In this document: positions 7,717 to 12,416 of the stretch, one piece after another
Layout of the letters: each line of letters begins with the position of its first letter
Numbering within the stretch: position 1 is the stretch's first letter
Notes under the pieces: generated by a model
Seen by the model: the letters and a program-made list of their open reading frames with translations, nothing else
Database searches by the model: none
What the model was told of the DNA's origin: nothing
From: Porticoccaceae bacterium
GTDB lineage: Bacteria > Pseudomonadota > Gammaproteobacteria > Pseudomonadales > Porticoccaceae
Assembly: GCA_019090225.1 (NCBI GenBank)
Contig: JAHRWI010000028.1
Coordinates: 1-12,416 of the forward strand
Direction: 5' to 3'
DNA length: 12,416 nucleotides
Made by a program: the position numbers and the translations under genes

Positions 7717-8733
7717 GTGAAAATTGATAGTAGTTTTAGTTTTGGTGACCAGCTCGACGATATCGATGATATCAAGCGTCGCTATGTGGAATTTGAAAAC
7801 CAGGGCTTTGACGGTGTGGTCACCGCAGAAATTCAGAATGACCCCTTCCTGGTGGTTGGCATGGGAGCCGACGCTACTAACGAAGTGGAATTGCGCACCG
7901 GAATTGCCGTTGCTTTCGCTCGCAGCCCGATGACCACCGCCTATACGGCCCATGACCTAAACGCGTTTTCGAAAGGGCGGTTTACCCTGGGCCTGGGTTC
8001 CCAGATACAGGCCCACATTACCAAGCGGTTTTCTATGCCCTGGCATGGCCCCGCTAAACAAATGGGGGAGTTTATCCGTGCGCTCCACGCAATTTGGGAT
8101 TGCTGGTATGACGGTGAGCCGCTTAATTTTCGCGGTGATTGTTACAAGCACACCTTAATGACACCGGATTTTAGCCCTAAAAATACCGAGTATGGCCGCC
8201 CTAAAGTGGTGATGGCTGCAGTGGGCCCAAAGATGATTAACACCGCAGCGGAAGTGGCCGACGGTATTATTATCCACACCTTCGGTACGCAAAAATATAT
8301 TGAAGAACGAATTCTGCCGAGCATAGAAAGTACGCTCGCGGAAAATGGTAAGAGCCGGGAGGATTTCGATATCTCCTTTCCACCTTTTGTTATCACTGGC
8401 CAAACCGAAGAGGAATTCGAAGCTGCTAAAGCCCAAGTGCGTTACCGAATTTCGTTTTACGCGTCTACACCCGCTTATAAGCCGGTGCTTGAATGTCACG
8501 ACTGGCAGGACTTACAGCCGAAGCTCAATCATTTATCCAAAAATAATGGTTGGGACAAAATGCCGGAGTTGATCAGTGATGAAATGCTCGAAACCTTTGC
8601 TGTTGTGGGTGAGCCTCTGCAGGTAGCCGAGCAGATTAACAAGCGCTACGGCAAACTGGTTGATCGCATAACCCTGGAAAATAATTTGCCGACGACCTTG
8701 TTACAGCAGCAAATGGAGATTATTAAAGGCTAG
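7717..8733 (+). CDS. LLM-class (luciferase-like) oxidoreductase, probably F420-dependent, TIGR03617-like
   Basis: The 338-aa protein resembles the luciferase-like TIM-barrel oxidoreductases of the MSMEG_2256/TIGR03617 group. Visible marks are the N-terminal FENQGFDGVVTAEIQNDPFL (about 26–45), the strand GIAVAFARSPM (62–72), the family signature LNAFSKGRFTLGLGSQIQAH (about 81–100) with the downstream KRFSMPW, and AAEVADGIIIHTFG (about 177–190). Enzymes of this type usually transfer hydride through F420 (some use FMN); substrates are mostly unknown. The start is GTG, chosen because GAGAGGA (7704–7710) lies 6 nt upstream and the N-terminus matches the family. It begins 47 nt after the preceding stop and may share that transcript. 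It converges on a terminator shared with the amidohydrolase pair. F420 dependence is inferred from family; no F420 synthesis gene is in the window. Confidence 0.85.
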   Translation: MKIDSSFSFGDQLDDIDDIKRRYVEFENQGFDGVVTAEIQNDPFLVVGMGADATNEVELRTGIAVAFARSPMTTAYTAHDLNAFSKGRFTLGLGSQIQAHITKRFSMPWHGPAKQMGEFIRALHAIWDCWYDGEPLNFRGDCYKHTLMTPDFSPKNTEYGRPKVVMAAVGPKMINTAAEVADGIIIHTFGTQKYIEERILPSIESTLAENGKSREDFDISFPPFVITGQTEEEFEAAKAQVRYRISFYASTPAYKPVLECHDWQDLQPKLNHLSKNNGWDKMPELISDEMLETFAVVGEPLQVAEQINKRYGKLVDRITLENNLPTTLLQQQMEIIKG

Positions 8734-8802
8734 AGTTAAAGGATGGTGCTGTAAGAAAATCTTGTAGGCAAGCGTCGTACGGCAGCATAGATCGCAGGAT
8801 AT

Positions 8803-8835
8803 AAAAAAAGCCGACTTTCAAAGTCGGCTTTTTTT
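8803..8835. terminator. Bidirectional rho-independent terminator between convergent genes
   Basis: Seven A (8803–8809), a 7-bp stem GCCGACT/AGTCGGC (8810–8816 with 8822–8828), a 5-nt loop and seven T (8829–8835). The A tract acts as a T tract on the other strand, so it can end both the plus-strand oxidoreductase transcript (stop at 8733) and the minus-strand amidohydrolase transcript (stop at 8860). Confidence 0.92.
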
Positions 8836-8859
8836 ATTGAAGCAAGATGGGTTTAAGCA

Positions 8860-10566
8860 TCAAGCTCCGTGGCGTAGCAGTCTTCCAGAATATTTATGAG
8901 TTTCCTCATCATGGTCGATAGTCACTTCACCGTTAACCAATATGTAGTTATAACCTTTAGCGCGTTGTACACGACGCCATTCGTTACCAGGCATATCATG
9001 GACAATTTCGCCATCCAGGATTTCGAGGTTTTCATAGTCGTAAACGACGATATCAGCTGGTGCGCCTTCTACCAATGTTCCCCGAGTTTTGAAACCGGCC
9101 ATAGCAGCAGGCAGGGCACTTAGACGCCAGTGAACATCTTCCAGAGACAACATTTCATGCTCTCGAACGTATCTTGAAATCGCTTCGGTTGGGTAGCGAC
9201 CTGCGGTCAGAAAGCGTGTGTGTGCACCACCATCGGATACGCCAAAGGTGACGAAGGGATCCTGGATAATCTCGCGCATATTGTCGACGTCACCACCGTT
9301 AGCAAGCATGGCGTAAAATTCAGCTTTCAGGTTAGTGCCAACGGCAATATCAAGTAGGCAGTCGACCGGGTGCTTGCCTGTTTTTTCAGCGATGAGACTG
9401 AGTTTGTGATCGGTAAATTCAGTAAAGTTATCTGAATTCGGGCGTACCATCACGACTTCTTCAATAGGTCCGGTGATGGAGTGGCCAGGAGGAGTATTTC
9501 TGAGTGCCTCGCGGTTGGCGGGATCAGCCATTTTAGCTAGTCGCTCCTCAAAAGTGCCAGTAGTAACGTTGCGCCAGGCTTCGGAATCGTCCCACAGGTT
9601 CCATTCATCCATGGCGAAGGTAAAGCCACAGTCAGTGGTAAGTCCCTGACCATAAACCTTGTTGCCGCGGCCGTGAACTTCTTTTAACCATTGCAGAGTT
9701 TCGCGATGCACGCTGGGATCACCAGCAACCGACTGCACTACGTTATAGAGCAAGGGTCGGCCACTAATCTCGGAGAGTTCTTCCATATGAGCGCGGTCTT
9801 TCACAGGATCGTTGCCGCTAAGCATGGTGACCTGCATAAAACCTTCGTTGCGCTTGGCCAATACTTTGGCCAGGGCGATAGCGGTTTCATCGTGCATTAC
9901 ATCGGTGGGCATTGGCGAGCCATCGAAATCTCGCTGTGCATCAGCACCACAACCCGGTGCTAAACGTTGCGCAGACCAGCCACAGCCACCAGCGTCCATG
10001 GACTCTTCAAGCATGGCACATAACTGTGCTTCTTCTTCTGGTGTTGGCATGGCACCAGCTTTAGCACGATCGAAGCCGAGAACGGTTATCAACATTGGCA
10101 CGAGAGGGACATAGGGCAGAATATTAATGGCCAAAGGGGTGCGGTCGATGCTATCGAGATATTCTGGGAAGGTTTCCCAGTCCCAGGGCATACCTTCTTT
10201 CATAGAGTCGTAAGGGATGGCTTCAATGCGAGTCATGGACAGCATTGAGCGTTCCTGCATATCAGGGGCTACCGGCGCAAAACCAAAGCCACAGTTACCG
10301 ATGACAACGGAAGTAATACCGTGCCAGCTTGACAGTGAGCAGTAGGGATCCCAGAACAGCTGGGCATCGTAGTGGGTGTGCAGATCGATAAAGCCGGGGC
10401 AGACGTGCTTGCCTTCAGCGTCGATAATTTTGTCGCCTTCAGCGGCGTCGAGACGGCCGATTTTTGCAATATTGCCGCCTTTAATACCGATGTCACCTTT
10501 AAAGCGCGGGATGCGCGTGCCATCGAAAATGGTACCGTTTTTGATAATCGTATCGTAAGTCGCCAT
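8860..10566 (-). CDS. Amidohydrolase of the D-aminoacylase / N-acyl-D-amino-acid deacylase family (copy 1)
   Basis: This 568-aa protein is a COG3653-type amidohydrolase with no signal peptide, so probably cytoplasmic. It opens with the small beta-sandwich domain (TIIKNGTIFDGTRIPRFKGD, 6–25). The TIM-barrel metal motifs follow: DLHTHYD with H63 and H65, IGNCGFGFAPV with C92, and FGVSDGGAHTRF with D445 (about 441–452). The C-terminal GTLVEGAPADIVVYD (about 497–510) is the usual return to the sandwich domain. The strands that should carry the two further His ligands of D-aminoacylase read GFMQVTML (242–249) and PLLYNVVQ (271–278), with no His. Family members hydrolyse N-acyl-D-amino acids or related cyclic amides; the substrate here is unknown. 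AGGAGA (10574–10579) lies 7 nt before the ATG. It lies downstream of a close paralog in the same direction. Confidence 0.88.
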   Translation of the reverse strand: MATYDTIIKNGTIFDGTRIPRFKGDIGIKGGNIAKIGRLDAAEGDKIIDAEGKHVCPGFIDLHTHYDAQLFWDPYCSLSSWHGITSVVIGNCGFGFAPVAPDMQERSMLSMTRIEAIPYDSMKEGMPWDWETFPEYLDSIDRTPLAINILPYVPLVPMLITVLGFDRAKAGAMPTPEEEAQLCAMLEESMDAGGCGWSAQRLAPGCGADAQRDFDGSPMPTDVMHDETAIALAKVLAKRNEGFMQVTMLSGNDPVKDRAHMEELSEISGRPLLYNVVQSVAGDPSVHRETLQWLKEVHGRGNKVYGQGLTTDCGFTFAMDEWNLWDDSEAWRNVTTGTFEERLAKMADPANREALRNTPPGHSITGPIEEVVMVRPNSDNFTEFTDHKLSLIAEKTGKHPVDCLLDIAVGTNLKAEFYAMLANGGDVDNMREIIQDPFVTFGVSDGGAHTRFLTAGRYPTEAISRYVREHEMLSLEDVHWRLSALPAAMAGFKTRGTLVEGAPADIVVYDYENLEILDGEIVHDMPGNEWRRVQRAKGYNYILVNGEVTIDHDEETHKYSGRLLRHGA

Positions 10567-10768
10567 TAATCTTTCTCCTGTATCTGGCTTGGTGGTAATT
10601 AATAAGCTGGTTGCCGTCTTTTTGCGGAGTTATTCCTGCTTGCCTACCTTATCCAGTGTTTGTATGCCTAAATAAGTAAGTTGCCCAGGAATTTTTATAA
10701 CTATTACAGCTATGGTTGAGCACTGATAATATTGGGATGCCAAAGGTACTGCTTTGTTTTCTTTCCTG

Positions 10769-10807
10769 CAAGTGCTTATTTTTATTAGTTAAAAATGCAG
10801 GCACTTG
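10769..10807. repeat. Imperfect inverted repeat (hairpin) between the amidohydrolase copies
   Basis: Outer arms CAAGTGC (10769–10775) and GCACTTG (10801–10807) enclose a second inverted pair TTTTTA (10779–10784) and TAAAAA (10790–10795) around a 5-nt centre. Short unpaired bases lie between the two stems. It could be a leader-RNA hairpin for copy 1 or an operator, but nothing decides this. Confidence 0.3.
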
Positions 10808-10830
10808 ACATAAATTGTTAGCAAAAACGG

Positions 10831-10862
10831 AAAAGTCGGCAATATTGCTATTGCCGACTTTT
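10831..10862 (-). terminator. Rho-independent-like terminator downstream of amidohydrolase copy 2
   Basis: A perfect 14-bp stem (10831–10844 with 10849–10862) encloses a 4-nt loop (TTGC on the plus strand), 28 nt past the copy 2 stop. The core is GTCGGCAATA. In the minus direction the 3' arm ends in only four T before CC, so as a terminator it is moderate, with the A/T tails forming part of the stem. Confidence 0.75.
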
Positions 10863-10889
10863 TCGATGAAGGTACTTAAAAAAAGAGTG

Positions 10890-12416
10890 TTAAGCGATTC
10901 CGTGACGCAGTAATTTTCCAGAATAGGTATGGGTTTCTTCATCGTGGTCAATGGTCACTTCACCATTAACCAGGATGTAGTCATAGCCTTTAGCCCGTTG
11001 GACACGACGCCACTCATTGCCTGGCATGTCGTGGACCACTTCGCCATCAAGTATTTCCAGGTTTTCGTAATCGTAAACGACGATGTCAGCAGGCGCACCC
11101 TCGACTAAGGTGCCTCGGCTCTTGAAGCCTGCCATTGCCGCTGGCAGCGCACTCAAGCGCCAGTGGACATCTTCCAATGACAACATGTTGTGCTCGCGGA
11201 CATAGCTGGCAATGGCTTCGGTGGGGTAGCGTCCCGCAGTCAGAAAGCGCGTATGGGCACCACCATCAGAAACCCCGAAGGTAACAAAGGGGTCATCGAT
11301 GATCTCTTTCATATATTCAAGATTGCCGGCATTGGGGAGCATGGCGAAAAATTCGGCTTTTAGGTTGGTGCCGACCGCGATATCGAGCATGGCATCGACT
11401 GGGTCCTTACCGGTTTTTTCTGCGATCAGACCAATAGTGTGATCTTTATATTCGGTGAAATCGTCGGAGTTAGGGCGCACCATAACAACGTCTTCAACGG
11501 GGCCTGTGACCAGAATGCCAGGAGGATTATCCTTGAGTCCCTGGCGTCTTCCTGGATCACCGAGTTTCTGTAGTCGCTCTTCAAAAGTGCCAGTAGTGGC
11601 TTCACGCCAAGCTTCGGAATCATCCCACATGTTCCACTCGTCGAGGGCAAAGGTGAAGCCGCAGTCGGTGGTCAGACCTTGACCATAAACTTTGTTGCCA
11701 CGAGCGTGACATTCACTTAACCACTGTAAGCATTCGCGGTGGATGGTGGGGTCGTCCGCTACGGCCTGTACCACGTTGTACAGTATCGGCCGACCACTGA
11801 CTTCCGCCAGTTCTTCGAGGTGGGCGCGATCATGATCGGCATCTTTGCCGCTGATCATAGTGACCTGCATAAAGCCCTCGTTACGCTTAGCTAGCACCCT
11901 TGCCAGGGCCAGAGCGGTTTCATCGTGCATGACATCGGTGGGCATAGGCGTGCCATCGAAATCCCGCTGTATGTCAGCACCACAACCCGGTGCCAAACGT
12001 TGTGCCGACCAGCCGCAACCACCCGCATCCATGGATTCTTCGAGCATCGCGCATAACTCAGCTTCTTCTTCAGGCGTTGGCATGTCTCCAGCCTTGGCGC
12101 GGTCAAAACCCAGCACCGTAATCAGCATGGGCACTAGTGGCACATAGGGCAGTATATTGATGGCTTTAGGGGTGCGCTCAACACTGTCGAGATATTCCGG
12201 GAAGGTTTCCCAGTCCCAGGGCATACCTTCTTGCATCGACGCAAGGGGAATTGCCTCAATCCGAGTCATCGATAACATGGCGCGTTCGCGCAGCTCCGGT
12301 GCTACCGGGGCGAAGCCAAAACCGCAATTGCCGATCACGACAGAGGTGATGCCGTGCCAGCTCGACAGGGAGCAGTAGGGATCCCAGAACAGCTGGGCAT
12401 CGTAGTGGGTGTGCAA
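10890..12416 (-). CDS. Amidohydrolase of the D-aminoacylase family (copy 2), N-terminus cut by window edge
   Basis: This is a paralog of the amidohydrolase at 8860–10566 on the same strand. The window begins inside the LHTHYD motif, equivalent to residue 62 of copy 1, so about 61 N-terminal residues and the true start lie beyond 12416. The TTG codon at the edge is an internal Leu, not a start. Hand alignment of the shared region of about 507 residues gives about 79 differences, or roughly 84% identity. The stretch around HTHYD to NCGFGFAPVAP is identical. Changes cluster at the equivalents of 247–300, 343–370, 380–392 and 418–436. It keeps HxH, Cys and the SDGGAH Asp and likewise has no His at GFMQVTMI and PILYNVVQ. 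It ends in TAA, followed by its own terminator. Substrate unknown; divergence in the named patches could reflect different substrate preference. Confidence 0.88.
   Translation of the reverse strand: MHTHYDAQLFWDPYCSLSSWHGITSVVIGNCGFGFAPVAPELRERAMLSMTRIEAIPLASMQEGMPWDWETFPEYLDSVERTPKAINILPYVPLVPMLITVLGFDRAKAGDMPTPEEEAELCAMLEESMDAGGCGWSAQRLAPGCGADIQRDFDGTPMPTDVMHDETALALARVLAKRNEGFMQVTMISGKDADHDRAHLEELAEVSGRPILYNVVQAVADDPTIHRECLQWLSECHARGNKVYGQGLTTDCGFTFALDEWNMWDDSEAWREATTGTFEERLQKLGDPGRRQGLKDNPPGILVTGPVEDVVMVRPNSDDFTEYKDHTIGLIAEKTGKDPVDAMLDIAVGTNLKAEFFAMLPNAGNLEYMKEIIDDPFVTFGVSDGGAHTRFLTAGRYPTEAIASYVREHNMLSLEDVHWRLSALPAAMAGFKSRGTLVEGAPADIVVYDYENLEILDGEVVHDMPGNEWRRVQRAKGYDYILVNGEVTIDHDEETHTYSGKLLRHGIA

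Larger units (their letters stand above)
10567..10889. other. Intergenic region between the two amidohydrolase copies
   Basis: These 323 nt are AT-rich and hold no convincing gene; the only open frame (10649–10951, minus) runs into the end of the upstream copy. The stretch contains the terminator-like hairpin of copy 2 (10831–10862), a second imperfect hairpin (10769–10807) and the copy 1 ribosome binding site (10574–10579). I looked for a minus-strand sigma-70 promoter for copy 1 and found only AT-rich candidates such as TTATAA near 10700 without a matching -35. Presence of a terminator suggests copy 1 has its own promoter here, but I cannot place it. Confidence 0.5.

Noticed and set aside
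8896..9123. Plus-strand open frames opposite the amidohydrolases, also at 9691–10114 and 11845–12147
   Set aside because: Similar antisense frames appear in both paralogs because the sense sequence is conserved; they show no independent coding signal.
10805..10810. Perfect TTGACA (-35 consensus) on the plus strand
   Set aside because: No -10 lies at the right distance, and no plus-strand gene follows.
10649..10951. Minus-strand 100-codon open frame between the amidohydrolases
   Set aside because: It overlaps the end of copy 2 and both hairpins, and has no ribosome binding site or recognisable pattern.
1..12416. CRISPR arrays, tRNA or rRNA genes, insertion sequences, phage or toxin–antitoxin genes
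   Set aside because: Read through on both strands; no regularly spaced repeats, cloverleaf-like sequence, transposase or other mobile-element motifs were found.

Overview
The window looks like a chromosomal segment of a gammaproteobacterium, probably a marine or environmental relative of the Pseudomonas/Cellvibrio/Spongiibacter lineages. The main reason is gene order: ispE–lolB–TPR lipoprotein on the minus strand, divergent from hemA–prfA–prmC on the plus strand, is the arrangement known around hemA in Pseudomonas. The protein sequences also read as ordinary gammaproteobacterial versions. The species cannot be named from the sequence alone.

Region 1 (1–3335, minus strand) is an envelope and isoprenoid operon. 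A TPR-repeat lipoprotein is followed after 15 nt by lolB (lipoprotein insertion into the outer membrane), which overlaps ispE (MEP-pathway kinase) in a TGATG junction. The ispE 3' end lies beyond the window. A short AT-rich divergent intergenic region (3336–3518) separates this operon from hemA.

Region 2 (3519–6867, plus strand) is hemA (first enzyme of C5 tetrapyrrole synthesis), prfA (release factor 1) and prmC (the methyltransferase acting on the release-factor GGQ glutamine). Junctions are tight: a 4-nt ATGA overlap and a 17-nt gap. Next, at 6908, comes a gene for an uncharacterised protein with an RNase H-like acidic-residue pattern, and then a GTG-initiated LLM-class, probably F420-dependent, oxidoreductase (7717–8733). 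The last two replace the genes that follow prmC in Pseudomonas, so conserved synteny ends at about 6868.

Region 3 (8860–12416, minus strand) is convergent with region 2 across a bidirectional terminator. It holds two tandem paralogous amidohydrolases of the D-aminoacylase / N-acyl-D-amino-acid deacylase type, about 84% identical by hand count. The upstream copy runs off the window edge. Both keep the HxH, Cys and Asp metal ligands but lack the two downstream His ligands of characterised D-aminoacylase, so their reaction may differ from the family name. The oxidoreductase and paired amidohydrolases look like an accessory catabolic module of unknown substrate placed next to a housekeeping cluster.

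I saw no tRNA, rRNA, CRISPR array, insertion sequence or phage gene. The best leads are the amidohydrolase pair with its altered metal site, the oxidoreductase beside it, and a 9-bp word (AAAGTCGGC) found in both terminators and once inside a gene.
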